A program made the position numbers and the translations under genes. A model generated the notes under the pieces. The model had not been told where the DNA came from, searched no databases, and saw only the letters and a list, made by a program, of their open reading frames with translations. Below, piece after piece: positions 9,548 through 17,370 of a stretch of DNA of 64,000 nucleotides. The stretch lies in assembly GCF_000315425.1 (NCBI RefSeq), contig NZ_JH992925.1, positions 124,001 to 188,000 of the forward strand. The letters are read 5' to 3'. This DNA is from Massilia timonae CCUG 45783 (GTDB taxonomy: Bacteria > Pseudomonadota > Gammaproteobacteria > Burkholderiales > Burkholderiaceae_D). The stretch's first letter is position 1. The number at the start of each line of letters is the position of its first letter.

Positions 9548-9613
9548 TCATGCTCCGCGGAGGGTAGGGAATGGCGTGGCCAGGACGGCGCGCGCGAAAG
9601 CCGGTTGCTTCAT
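9548..9613 (-). pseudogene. 21-codon leader ORF: relic of a porin signal-peptide start before citM
   Basis: The stretch 9575-9624 (minus) is identical at 42 of 50 aligned bases to the porin start at 11951-12000, including the TCGGAGACA ribosome-binding region, the ATG and the next 12 codons (MKQPAFARAVLAT against MKQSALALAVLAA). The frame then leaves porin sequence and stops with a TGA one base before the citM ATG. It is therefore a truncated porin beginning or a copied expression module. It retains a good Shine-Dalgarno sequence, so it may still be translated and couple to citM. No further porin sequence is present. Confidence 0.6.
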
Positions 9614-9661
9614 GATGTCTCCGATCGTTGTCGTGAATGGGGTAGTGCCCCGTTTTCGCCA

Positions 9662-9696
9662 ACTATAGGCCGCGCAAGCTTTCAATCAGCTTTCAG
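9662..9696 (-). promoter_or_regulatory. candidate TctD operator and promoter of citM
   Basis: Read on the minus strand: CTGAAAG (9696-9690), four bases, TTGAAAG (9685-9679), eleven bases, TATAGT (9667-9662). Heptamers repeated with an 11-bp period are the classic target of OmpR/PhoB-type response regulators, and the -10 lies one helical turn downstream. The identical layout precedes the porin gene. The site overlaps the last codons and stop of tctE. Confidence 0.65.
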
Positions 9697-11137
9697 CGCG
9701 CGGCGCGTCGAAGATCACCTCGACTTTCAAGCCGCCGGCATCCGCGCGCCCGAGCTTCAGGGCGGCGCCGTGCAGGCTGGCGACGTCGCGCACGATCGCC
9801 AGGCCCAGCCCGGTGCCGCCGGGATTAGCTTCCAGCGTGGACTGGGCGCGGTAGAACGGCATCAGGACTTTGTCGTATTCGGCGTCAAGTATGCCGGGAC
9901 CGCTGTCGCTCACCGCCAGCACGACACGTTCGTCGCGCCGTCCCACCCACAGCAGCACGCTGCCGCCGGCGGGCGTGTAGCGGATCGCGTTGTCGACCAG
10001 GTTCGCCACCAGTTCGTGCAGCAGCAATTCCCGTCCGACGACCGTGGTGTCGGCGTTGGCCTCGACGTCGAGCGCCAGGTCGATGTCCTTCTGCACCGCC
10101 GGCAGGGCCAGCTCCAGTCCCACCTGGCGCGCCACGAGCGCCAGCGTCACCGGCTGCGCCTGTTCTCCGCCGCCGCCATGCTCGATGCGCGCCAGCACCA
10201 GGAGGCGGTTGGCCAGGTGGATCGCCGAGTCGGTGGTGCCGGCGATCGAAGCGACGATGGCGCGCATCGCGGCCGGATCGTTTTCGCGCAGGGCCAGCGC
10301 GGCCTGGGTCTTGAGCACCGCGAGCGGGGTGCGCAGCTGGTGCGAGGCGTCGGCGATGAAGCGGCGCTGGCTGGCGATCAGGTCCTGCATGCGCGCCATG
10401 GTGCCGTTCATGGCCGCCACCAGCGGCCGCACCTCCTTGTGCACCAGGGCCTGGTCGATGGTAGACAGGTCGGACAGCGGGCGCGTCTCGACCTCGTTCT
10501 TGAGCCGCATCAGGGGGCGCAGCACCAGCCGCACCGCGAACCACACCAGCGCCGCCACCGCCAGCACCAGCACGGCCTGGCGCAGCAGGGTATTGAGGAG
10601 GATGTCGCGCGACAGGGCGTTGCGCGCGTCGAGGGTCTCGCCGACCTGGATCAGGGCGATGCCGCGCATCGAGTCGTCGTAGACCGGCTGCAGCAGGGCC
10701 GCGATGCGCACCGGTTCGCCGTTGTAGCTGGCGTGGTAGAAGCGCACCAGGGCCGGATACAGGTCGCTGCGCGGCACGCCCGCCGGCACCGGCGGCAGGT
10801 CGTCGTAGCCGCTGACCGTCTCGCCATCCAGGCCGGTGACCTTGTAGTAGATGCGGCCCAGGGTGTCGGTCTCGAAGCTGTCCAGCGCCACATAGGGAAC
10901 GTTGGCCACCACCTTGCCATCCTTGACCGTCACGCGCTCGGCCAGCGCGCGCGTGGACGACAGCAGCGAGCGGTCGTAGGCCACGTCGGCCGCTTCCAGC
11001 GCGTCGCGGTACAGCGACACCGCATTGAGCGCGACCAGCGCCACCAGCGGCAGGATCAGCCAGCGCAGCAGCTGCTGGCGCAGGCTGCCGAGCGGCCGGG
11101 CCGCGGCCCGTTGCAGCAGGGAGATGCGCTGGGCCAT
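9686..11137 (-). CDS. tctE: TctE-type sensor histidine kinase
   Basis: A 483-residue membrane histidine kinase, partner of the response regulator immediately upstream (4-base gap). N-terminal helix (about 24-40), periplasmic sensor (about 45-185), second helix (about 186-205), HAMP-like linker, HisKA with phospho-acceptor His266 (ADASHQLRTPL), and an HATPase domain with the N box (NLVDNAIRYTP), G1 (DSGPGI) and G2 (GGTGLGLAIV). This architecture matches TctE/QseC-type kinases that respond to tricarboxylates. The adjacent citrate permease, porin and TctC-like protein support that ligand, which remains an inference. Confidence 0.88.
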   Translation of the reverse strand: MAQRISLLQRAAARPLGSLRQQLLRWLILPLVALVALNAVSLYRDALEAADVAYDRSLLSSTRALAERVTVKDGKVVANVPYVALDSFETDTLGRIYYKVTGLDGETVSGYDDLPPVPAGVPRSDLYPALVRFYHASYNGEPVRIAALLQPVYDDSMRGIALIQVGETLDARNALSRDILLNTLLRQAVLVLAVAALVWFAVRLVLRPLMRLKNEVETRPLSDLSTIDQALVHKEVRPLVAAMNGTMARMQDLIASQRRFIADASHQLRTPLAVLKTQAALALRENDPAAMRAIVASIAGTTDSAIHLANRLLVLARIEHGGGGEQAQPVTLALVARQVGLELALPAVQKDIDLALDVEANADTTVVGRELLLHELVANLVDNAIRYTPAGGSVLLWVGRRDERVVLAVSDSGPGILDAEYDKVLMPFYRAQSTLEANPGGTGLGLAIVRDVASLHGAALKLGRADAGGLKVEVIFDAPRAES

Positions 11138-11141
11138 GGCC

Positions 11142-11828
11142 TCAGGCGGGTTTTTCTTGCATCAGGTAGCCGATGCCGCGCAGGGTCACGATGGCGGCGT
11201 CGCCCCCGGGCCGCTCGAGCTTCTTGCGGATGCGGTGGATGTACAGCTCGATGGCGTCGAGATTGGCGTCGTCGCTCAGGGCGAACACTTCCTGGAACAG
11301 TTTTTCCTTCGATAGCGCGCGGCCCGGCCTGGCGATCAGCGCTTCGAGCACCGCGTGCTCGCGCGGCGTCAGCGCCAGCGGCTCGCCGCAGTAGGAAAAC
11401 ATGCGCGAAACGGTGTCGAAGGCGAGCTGGCCGCAGCGGTGCACCAGCGCCTCGTTGCCGCTGCGCCGGCGCAGCAGCGCCTTCACGCGCGCCTCGAGTT
11501 CGGCCAGCTCGAACGGTTTGGCCAGGTAATCGTCGGCGCCCAGGTTCAGCCCCTGCACCTTGTCTTCCAGGCCGCCGCGCGCGGTCAGGATCAGCACCGG
11601 CGTGCCGCCACGCGCCCCGCCGCGGGCGCGCAGGCGGCGCAGCACGTCCAGGCCATCCATGCGCGGCAGGGTCAGGTCCAGGATCACCAGCGCATAGTCC
11701 TGGGTGTGCAGCAGGGCGTCGGCATCGGCGCCGGTGCTCGCGCATTCGACGGTGAGATGGGCGTCGCGCAGCGCCTTCGACACCCAGTGCGACAGCTCGA
11801 CGTGGTCTTCAACTAGCAGGATTCTCAT
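11142..11828 (-). CDS. tctD: TctD-type OmpR-family response regulator
   Basis: A 228-residue response regulator: receiver domain (1-115) with acceptor Asp51 (VILDLTLPRMDG) and the switch Lys in LAKPF, then a winged-helix DNA-binding domain (about 125-225) ending in IRKKLERPGG...RGIGYLMQ. The start is MRILLVEDH; the open frame extends upstream without family similarity. It is cotranscribed with the kinase and divergent from the porin gene. Being OmpR-type, it should bind direct repeats about 11 bp apart, which is what is seen before the porin and citM genes. Confidence 0.9.
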   Translation of the reverse strand: MRILLVEDHVELSHWVSKALRDAHLTVECASTGADADALLHTQDYALVILDLTLPRMDGLDVLRRLRARGGARGGTPVLILTARGGLEDKVQGLNLGADDYLAKPFELAELEARVKALLRRRSGNEALVHRCGQLAFDTVSRMFSYCGEPLALTPREHAVLEALIARPGRALSKEKLFQEVFALSDDANLDAIELYIHRIRKKLERPGGDAAIVTLRGIGYLMQEKPA

Positions 11829-11883
11829 CGCGCCAGTGTAAGCGCAAAGGCCGGGCGGCGGAAAGGGCGGCATCGATAGCCGA

Positions 11884-11918
11884 CTGAAAGCGAACTGAAA
11901 GGTAGCCGCGCATATAGT
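11884..11918 (+). promoter_or_regulatory. candidate TctD operator and promoter of the porin gene
   Basis: CTGAAAG (11884-11890), four bases, CTGAAAG (11895-11901), eleven bases, TATAGT (11913-11918), then 43 bases to the porin ATG. Spacing is identical to the site before citM. The location between the divergent tctD and porin genes would also allow autoregulation. Confidence 0.65.
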
Positions 11919-11961
11919 CGGTCGAATAAAGCAATACAAACATATAAGATTCGGAGACACC

Positions 11962-13023
11962 ATGAAGCAGTCGGCCCTCGCGCTCGCCGTCCTGGCAGCG
12001 CTTTCCCTGAACCATTCCGTCCACGCCCAGAGCAACGTCCAGGTCTATGGCCTGATCGACGCCGGCGTCGAATACGTCAACCATGCCGCCGAGGATGGCG
12101 GAAACATGGTGCGCGTGATCTCGGGCGGCAAGAACACCTCGCGCTGGGGCTTTCGCGGCAGCGAAGACCTCGGCGGCGGCCTGAAAGCGATCTGGCAGCT
12201 CGAAGGCGGCCTCCTGATGGATACCGGCGAAAGCGATGGCGCCGTGTTCAAGCGCCAGGCCTGGGTCGGCCTGGACGGCTCGCTCGGCCGCCTCGTCATC
12301 GGCCGTTCGTTCACCACCACCTATGAACTGGTGATCAAGTTCGATCCGCTGGGCTTCGCCCCCAATTATTCCTGGGCCACCGGCGCCAGCGCCACCGGGC
12401 CGTCGAAATACGGCATGACGACCCAGTTCGACAACCTGGTCAAGTACACCGGCAAGAGTGGCGGCTTCACCTATGGCGCCACGGTCGGCCTGGGCGAGCG
12501 CTCGGGCAGCCTGGCCGAAGGCCGCAAGCTGGCGCTGGGCGGCTCGTGGTTCGGCGAAGGCGGCCTCGGCTTGATGGCCGCCTATGAGCAGATCAATGGC
12601 AACGCCGTTGCCGGCGTGCCCGCGCGCGACGAGACCACCGCCTACCACCTGGCGGCGGATTACCAGACAGGCAAATGGCGCTACACGGCCGGCATGCGCG
12701 GTTTCGAGCTCGACGCGGGACGGGCGGGCGCCGACCTGCGCGCCGACACCTATTGGGGCGGGATCTCGCGCACGATCGATAACGTGACCCTGACCGGCGC
12801 CGTCTACCACGTCAACACGAAGGACGTGCCGGCCATCGAGGACGCCGACCCGACGATGTTCGTCGTGCGCGGCATGCTGGCGCTGTCCAAGCGCACCACG
12901 CTCTACCTGTCGGCGGCGCATGCGAAAGCCGACCACGGCCAACTGGTCGGCCTGTCGCGCGACGACCCCGGTTTTGGCTCGACCCAGACCGGCATCACGG
13001 CCGGCATGCAGCACCGTTTCTGA
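11962..13023 (+). CDS. outer-membrane porin (Burkholderia-type general porin)
   Basis: A 353-residue trimeric-type beta-barrel porin for passive diffusion of small solutes. It has a Sec signal peptide (about 1-22, MKQSALALAVLAALSLN...VHAQ), the family opening SNVQVYGLIDAGVEYV, the conserved RWGFRGSEDLGGGLKA block and a C-terminal aromatic end (GMQHRF) needed for barrel assembly. GGAG lies eight to eleven bases before the ATG. It is divergent from tctD and followed by the TctC-type binding protein, so it probably admits citrate or a related tricarboxylate to the periplasm, under TctD control. Confidence 0.92.
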   Translation: MKQSALALAVLAALSLNHSVHAQSNVQVYGLIDAGVEYVNHAAEDGGNMVRVISGGKNTSRWGFRGSEDLGGGLKAIWQLEGGLLMDTGESDGAVFKRQAWVGLDGSLGRLVIGRSFTTTYELVIKFDPLGFAPNYSWATGASATGPSKYGMTTQFDNLVKYTGKSGGFTYGATVGLGERSGSLAEGRKLALGGSWFGEGGLGLMAAYEQINGNAVAGVPARDETTAYHLAADYQTGKWRYTAGMRGFELDAGRAGADLRADTYWGGISRTIDNVTLTGAVYHVNTKDVPAIEDADPTMFVVRGMLALSKRTTLYLSAAHAKADHGQLVGLSRDDPGFGSTQTGITAGMQHRF

Positions 13024-13066
13024 GCCGGTCCGCCACTGCCGCCGGCATGGCGCTATCATGCGTCCC

Positions 13067-14038
13067 ATGAGATTCGTGCACACCTTCCTCGCCATCCTGG
13101 GCCTGGCGCTCGCCGCGCCCGGCGGCGCCCAGCCGCGCGAGGCCGAATGCCTGATCCCGTCCAAGCCCGGGGGCGGGATGGACCTGACCTGCAAGCTGGC
13201 CCAGAAGGCTTTGCACGGCCAGAGCGGCGCGCCCGAGCTGCAGCTGAGCTACCTGCCGGGCGGCGTCGGCGCCGTGGCCTGGCACACGATGGTGTCGCAG
13301 CGCCGCGCCGAAGCGAACACCCTGGTCACCTTTTCCGGCGGTTCGGTGCTCAACCTCGCGCTGGGCAAATTCGGCGACGCCGACGTCGACGACGTGCGCT
13401 GGGTGGCGGCCTTCGGCGCCGACTACGGCATGATCGCGGTGCGCGCCGATTCGCCCTGGCAGTCGCTCGACGACCTGTTGCACGCGCTGAAGCGCGATCC
13501 TAAAAAAGTCTTGATCGGCATGTCCGGCACGGTCGGGAGCCAGGACTGGATCAAGATGGCGCTGCTGGCGCAGATGGCCGGCATCGATCCGCGCAAGATG
13601 CGCTTCGTCGCGCTCGAGGGCGGCGGCGAGCAGTTCATCGCGATGCAGGAAAACCACGTGCAGGCGGTGTCGGGCGACACCTCCGAGGCCTTGCTCTATA
13701 CCGGCGACGGCCGTGTGAGGGTGCTGGCGGTGCTGTCCGAGCGGCGCCTGCCGGGCGCGCTGTCCGGCGTGAAAACCGCGCGCGAGCAGGGCTATGACGT
13801 GGTCTGGCCCGTGATCCGCGGCGTGTGGATGGGGCCGGACGTGCGCGAGGCCGACTACCGGCGCTGGGTGAAGGCGTTCGACAATATGGAGGCCAGCCCG
13901 GAGTTCGCCGAAAAACGGGCGCGCGCCGGCCTGTATCCGTTCTCGCTCACCGGCGACGCGCTGACGCGGTACATCAAGCAGTCGGTCGCCGGCCACCATC
14001 GGCAGGCGCGGCAGTTCAAGCTCTTGCGCGAGCGTTAG
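13067..14038 (+). CDS. tctC: TctC/Bug-family tricarboxylate-binding periplasmic protein
   Basis: A 323-residue periplasmic solute-binding protein of the tripartite tricarboxylate transporter family. Signal peptide about 1-22 (ending GGAQ), mature part starting with ECLIPSKPGGGMD, the family substrate-loop motif, and the late RGVWMGPDV block. An in-frame ATG nine bases upstream is an alternative start. The family's membrane partners TctA and TctB are not in the window, so this receptor either serves a distant TctAB or acts as a periplasmic citrate sensor for the neighbouring kinase. It lies 43 bases after the porin stop and is likely cotranscribed with it. Confidence 0.85.
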   Translation: MRFVHTFLAILGLALAAPGGAQPREAECLIPSKPGGGMDLTCKLAQKALHGQSGAPELQLSYLPGGVGAVAWHTMVSQRRAEANTLVTFSGGSVLNLALGKFGDADVDDVRWVAAFGADYGMIAVRADSPWQSLDDLLHALKRDPKKVLIGMSGTVGSQDWIKMALLAQMAGIDPRKMRFVALEGGGEQFIAMQENHVQAVSGDTSEALLYTGDGRVRVLAVLSERRLPGALSGVKTAREQGYDVVWPVIRGVWMGPDVREADYRRWVKAFDNMEASPEFAEKRARAGLYPFSLTGDALTRYIKQSVAGHHRQARQFKLLRER

Positions 14039-14127
14039 CCGCCCGGGTCGGGCCCGGCTATACTGTCGCACCGACGCGCTGGCCCGGCCCAGGCGTCGTT
14101 CCGCACAACCCAAGATTTCAGGACGAC

Positions 14128-14760
14128 ATGAACACAATGTACAGTGAACCGGTTTCCCAGCGCCTGCGCTCCCTGGTGCGCGACATGCCGCGCACCGGCA
14201 TCACGCTCAGCGAATTGATCCACCGCGTCGGCAACGACGGCTTGCTGATCCTGGTAACCCTGCTGACCCTGGTGTTCCTGATCCCGATCTCGATTCCCGG
14301 CGTGAGCACCGTGTTCGGCGCCGCCATCCTGCTCATCAGCGTCAGCCGCCTGTTCGGGCGCGACCTGTGGATCCCGTCGACACTGTCGCACCGCGTGATC
14401 GGCACCCGCAAGCTGCGCCCGCTGCTGCGCAAGGCGTTGTCCTGGCTCAAGAAGCTCGAGCGCGTCAGCCGTCCAAACCGCATCCAGTGGCTGGTGGCAG
14501 CCGGCCCGGTCGCCTTCTTCAATAATGCGGCCCTGATCCTGGGGGCCGTGCTGCTGATGATGCCCTTTGGTCTGATTCCTTTCAGCAATACCTTCCCGGC
14601 GGTGGCCATCCTGTTCCTCGCCATCGGGCTGCTGCAGCGCGACGGCCTGTGCATCCTGCTGGGCCACGTCAGCAATGTCCTGACGATCCTGTATTTCGCC
14701 GTCCTGATCGGCGGCGGCGGCCTGGCCATCCGCGAGGTGTTCAGCCGCTTCGCCGGCTGA
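14128..14760 (+). CDS. exoD: ExoD-family exopolysaccharide synthesis membrane protein
   Basis: A 210-residue membrane protein of the ExoD family, named for a rhizobial protein needed for normal exopolysaccharide production; its biochemical role is unknown. An N-terminal cytosolic helix (SQRLRSLVRDMPRTGITLSEL) is followed by about four hydrophobic segments, including the paired ILVTLLTLVFLIPISIPG and GAVLLMMPFGLIPFSNT stretches with prolines typical of the family. The start at 14128 has AGGA seven bases upstream; the frame is open further upstream without family similarity. Confidence 0.85.
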   Translation: MNTMYSEPVSQRLRSLVRDMPRTGITLSELIHRVGNDGLLILVTLLTLVFLIPISIPGVSTVFGAAILLISVSRLFGRDLWIPSTLSHRVIGTRKLRPLLRKALSWLKKLERVSRPNRIQWLVAAGPVAFFNNAALILGAVLLMMPFGLIPFSNTFPAVAILFLAIGLLQRDGLCILLGHVSNVLTILYFAVLIGGGGLAIREVFSRFAG

Positions 14761-14863
14761 ACGCGGCAAACGCGTTGATGTCCAGGAGCAACGTCGAGGC
14801 GGAAGAGTTGGCTTGTTGCAAAGCATCTTCTTCTGATAAGCTGGCCGCTTCGATGGAGAGCCC

Positions 14864-15139
14864 ATGTTCCTGGACCATCCCACCATGACCGCGACCAATG
14901 CCGTGGCCGAGCCGGACCGGCTCGAACGGCTGCAGCGCGTGTATGGCTACGCGACGGCGCTGGCCGAGGGATCGGGCAATGGCGGCTTCGTCGATAAAGT
15001 CACGCAGCTGCACGATCACAAGGGCACCCTGATCGTGTTCTGGCACGAACCGCCCCTGGAAGCGGAGCGGGACTATTTCACCCGCGCCTGGGCCAGCAAG
15101 GTCGGCGACGGCACCCTGAACGTCGAACATGAGTACTGA
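14864..15139 (+). CDS. small hypothetical protein, 91 aa, coupled to the degenerate GGDEF gene
   Basis: A 91-residue soluble protein with no recognised family. It is acidic at the C-terminus and carries an evenly charged helical stretch (ERLQRVYGYATALAEGSG) and a beta-like part (GTLIVFWHEPP). GGAGAG lies just upstream of the ATG, supporting expression. Its last 11 bases overlap the start of the following GGDEF-family gene, so the two are translationally coupled and may act together. A role as a small accessory or effector of the c-di-GMP-related protein is conceivable but unsupported. Confidence 0.6.
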   Translation: MFLDHPTMTATNAVAEPDRLERLQRVYGYATALAEGSGNGGFVDKVTQLHDHKGTLIVFWHEPPLEAERDYFTRAWASKVGDGTLNVEHEY

Positions 15140-16313
15140 CACAATGATGCTGGACGCGTCGACCATGGTCCTGGTACTGGCATTGGGCAACCTGACCCTG
15201 TGCGCGCTGCTGACCTTCTTCAATCACGGACCGAACCGCTCGCCGGCGCTGGTGCTGTGGAGCCTGTCGAAACAGATCCAGGGCGGCGCCTGGCTGCTGC
15301 TGGCCCTGGGCGACGCCGGCGTGGTGCCGGCTGCGATCGCGGTGCCGGGCGGCTACGCCTTGCTGTTCGCCGGCGTGGCGGTCGAGGGCGGGGCCTCGTG
15401 GGAGGCGGCGCGGCGGCGTGCCTGGCGCACCCCGACCATGATCGCCGGCGGCCTCGCGATCCTGGCTTTCTTCCTGTGCTACCTGATCGACGAGGAAGCC
15501 TTGCGCGCCGTGGCGGCCTCGCTGCTGCTGGGCGGCTTCTATTTCTCGGGCGCGCTGGCATTGAGCTGGCGCTGGCGCGACGTCAGCCTGCTGCAGCGCT
15601 TCCTGGCGCTGGCCAGCATGGCGCTGGCCCTGGTGGTGGCCGCGCGCGGCCTGTCGGTGCTGCTGCTGCCGGGCGGCTGGGGCTGGCTGACGAGCGAGCT
15701 GCTGGGTCAGCTGTCCAGCGGCGCCCTGTACCTGCTCATGCTCGGCAATGCCTTCGGCGTGCTGCTGCTGACGCGTGAGCGCCTGCAGGACGCGCTCGAG
15801 CGCGCCGAGGTGATCGATCCGCTGACCGATGCGCCGAACCGGCGCGGCTTCTTCCAGCTGTTGGGGCCGTGGATGGCGCTGGCGCGCCGTCCGGGCCTGC
15901 CGACCGCGCTGGTGGTGTTCGATCCGGACGGTTTCAAGCGCGTCAACGACAGCTATGGCCACCCGGCCGGCGACGTCGTGCTGCGCCAGATGGTCGAGCT
16001 GTGCCGGCGCCAGCTGCGCGACAGCGACCAGCTGGGCAGGGTGGTCGGCGTCGAGTTCGCGCTCCTGCTGCCGCGCACCAACCTCACGGAGGCGGCGCTG
16101 GTGGCCGAGCGCATCCGCGCCGCGATCGAGTCGACCCCGTTCAAGGGCGAGCGCGCGATGATCAAGCTGACCGCCAGCTTCGGCGTCACCATCATCCGCC
16201 CCGAGGACAGCACCACGACCCTGTTCCAGCGCGCCGACGAGGCCCTGCAGCGGGCCAGGCAGGCGGGACGCAACCGGGTGGAGCTGGCCAGCGAGACGCT
16301 GGCCGAGGTGTGA
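15129..16313 (+). CDS. membrane protein with degenerate GGDEF domain (probable c-di-GMP receptor)
   Basis: A 394-residue protein: about six or seven N-terminal hydrophobic helices (1-220), a short linker helix (ERLQDALERAEV), then a GGDEF-fold domain (about 235-390) with the usual DPLTDAPNRRGFF opening and FDPDGFKRVNDSYGH metal/substrate strand. The signature is VGVEF at 306-310: the first glycine and the catalytic acidic residue are both replaced, so cyclase activity is unlikely. The RxxD inhibitory site is kept (RDSD, 297-300), five residues before the signature as in classical cyclases. This combination suggests binding, not synthesis, of c-di-GMP. Confidence 0.85.
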   Translation: MSTDTMMLDASTMVLVLALGNLTLCALLTFFNHGPNRSPALVLWSLSKQIQGGAWLLLALGDAGVVPAAIAVPGGYALLFAGVAVEGGASWEAARRRAWRTPTMIAGGLAILAFFLCYLIDEEALRAVAASLLLGGFYFSGALALSWRWRDVSLLQRFLALASMALALVVAARGLSVLLLPGGWGWLTSELLGQLSSGALYLLMLGNAFGVLLLTRERLQDALERAEVIDPLTDAPNRRGFFQLLGPWMALARRPGLPTALVVFDPDGFKRVNDSYGHPAGDVVLRQMVELCRRQLRDSDQLGRVVGVEFALLLPRTNLTEAALVAERIRAAIESTPFKGERAMIKLTASFGVTIIRPEDSTTTLFQRADEALQRARQAGRNRVELASETLAEV

Positions 16314-16355
16314 GTGGCCTCACGTGAGTGCGCGCGCGCCGCGATGCGGCGCGCC

Positions 16356-16387
16356 GTCACGCGCATGTCACGCGCGAGGCTTATGCT
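16356..16387 (+). promoter_or_regulatory. pho-box-like repeat and -10 before the Ppx/GppA gene
   Basis: GTCAC at 16356-16360 and TGTCAC at 16366-16371 form a repeat with an 11-bp period. TATGCT follows at 16382-16387, 16 bases after the start of the second repeat. The pstS pho box shows the same distance (TGTCA at 51235, TAGACT at 51251). The match to the CTGTCA(T/C) consensus is partial in the first half-site. Confidence 0.45.
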
Positions 16388-16410
16388 GCGGCCTGTTCAA
16401 AGGACGCGCC

Positions 16411-17370
16411 ATGCAAGCCTCAACGATTGAATCACCCATCTACGCCGCCGTCGAGCTGGGCTCGGACAGCTTCCGCCTGCATGTCGGGCATGTGGAGGAC
16501 GGCGCGCTGCGCCTGGTCGCCACCATGGCCGAGCCGGTCCGGCTGGCCGCGACGCTCGACGAGGACGGCATGCTCTGCACGTCCGCCATGCGCCGCGCAC
16601 TGGCATGCCTGGAGGGTTTTCGCGGCGTGCTCGACGCCTGGCATCCGCAGGCGGTGCGCGTGGTGGCGACCTCGGCCCTGCGCATGGCGCGCAATGCGGC
16701 TTTGTTCCTGCCTGCGGCCGGCAAGGCGCTGGGCCGGCCGGTCGAGCTGATCGCCGGCGACGAGGTGGGCCGCCTGGTGTACCTGGGCGTGGCGACCACG
16801 CTCGGGGAGCAGGACGCTGCGCGCCTGGTGGTCGATGTCGGCAGTGGCGCGACCGAGCTGGTGCTGGGCCAGGGCGCCGCCATCCGGCGCATCGAAACCT
16901 TCGCCATCGGCGCCGTGCGCCAGAGCCTGACCTTCTTTGCCGACGGCCGGCTCGACAGCGCCGCCTTCGACGCCGCGGTGCGTTCGAGCCGCAGCCGCTT
17001 CGCCGAGGCCAGGCTGGGCGCCCAGCGCTGGGAGCGGGCCTATGGCGCCTGCGGCGCCGTGCGCGCGCTGGCCGAGATCGCCCAATCGAGGGGCGAGCCG
17101 CAAGGCGTACTGTCCCGGTCCGGCCTCGAGCGCCTGCGCGCCGATTTCATCGAACTTGGCCACGTGGCGCGGGTGCGCCTGGCCCATGCGCCGGCCGAAC
17201 GCGTCTCGCACTTGCCGGGCGGGCTGGCGATCCTGATCGGATTGATGGAAGAACTCGACATCGCCGAGCTGGTCGCGGTGCAGGCCGGCCTGCGCGTGGG
17301 CGCGCTGTGGGACCTGCACCTGCGCGCCGCGGCGATGAATTCGCTAACCCACCCGCTCGGCGTCGCCTGA
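16411..17370 (+). CDS. ppx: Ppx/GppA-family phosphatase
   Basis: A 319-residue ASKHA-fold phosphatase of the exopolyphosphatase/pppGpp pyrophosphatase family, which removes terminal phosphate from polyphosphate or pppGpp. Seen: phosphate-1 loop ELGSDSFRLHVG (usual form DxGSNSxRL), the VATSALRMARNA motif, and the phosphate-2 loop VVDVGSGATELVLG (usual form DxGGGSTE). It is short, lacking the C-terminal HD-type domain of long Ppx proteins. AAAGGA before the ATG sets the start. It ends 27 bases inside the convergent AI-2E-type gene. A pho-box-like repeat upstream suggests phosphate control. Confidence 0.85.
   Translation: MQASTIESPIYAAVELGSDSFRLHVGHVEDGALRLVATMAEPVRLAATLDEDGMLCTSAMRRALACLEGFRGVLDAWHPQAVRVVATSALRMARNAALFLPAAGKALGRPVELIAGDEVGRLVYLGVATTLGEQDAARLVVDVGSGATELVLGQGAAIRRIETFAIGAVRQSLTFFADGRLDSAAFDAAVRSSRSRFAEARLGAQRWERAYGACGAVRALAEIAQSRGEPQGVLSRSGLERLRADFIELGHVARVRLAHAPAERVSHLPGGLAILIGLMEELDIAELVAVQAGLRVGALWDLHLRAAAMNSLTHPLGVA

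Noticed and set aside
14760..14776. AACGCG/CGCGTT hairpin after exoD as a terminator
   Set aside because: Six-bp stem with no following T run; too weak to call.
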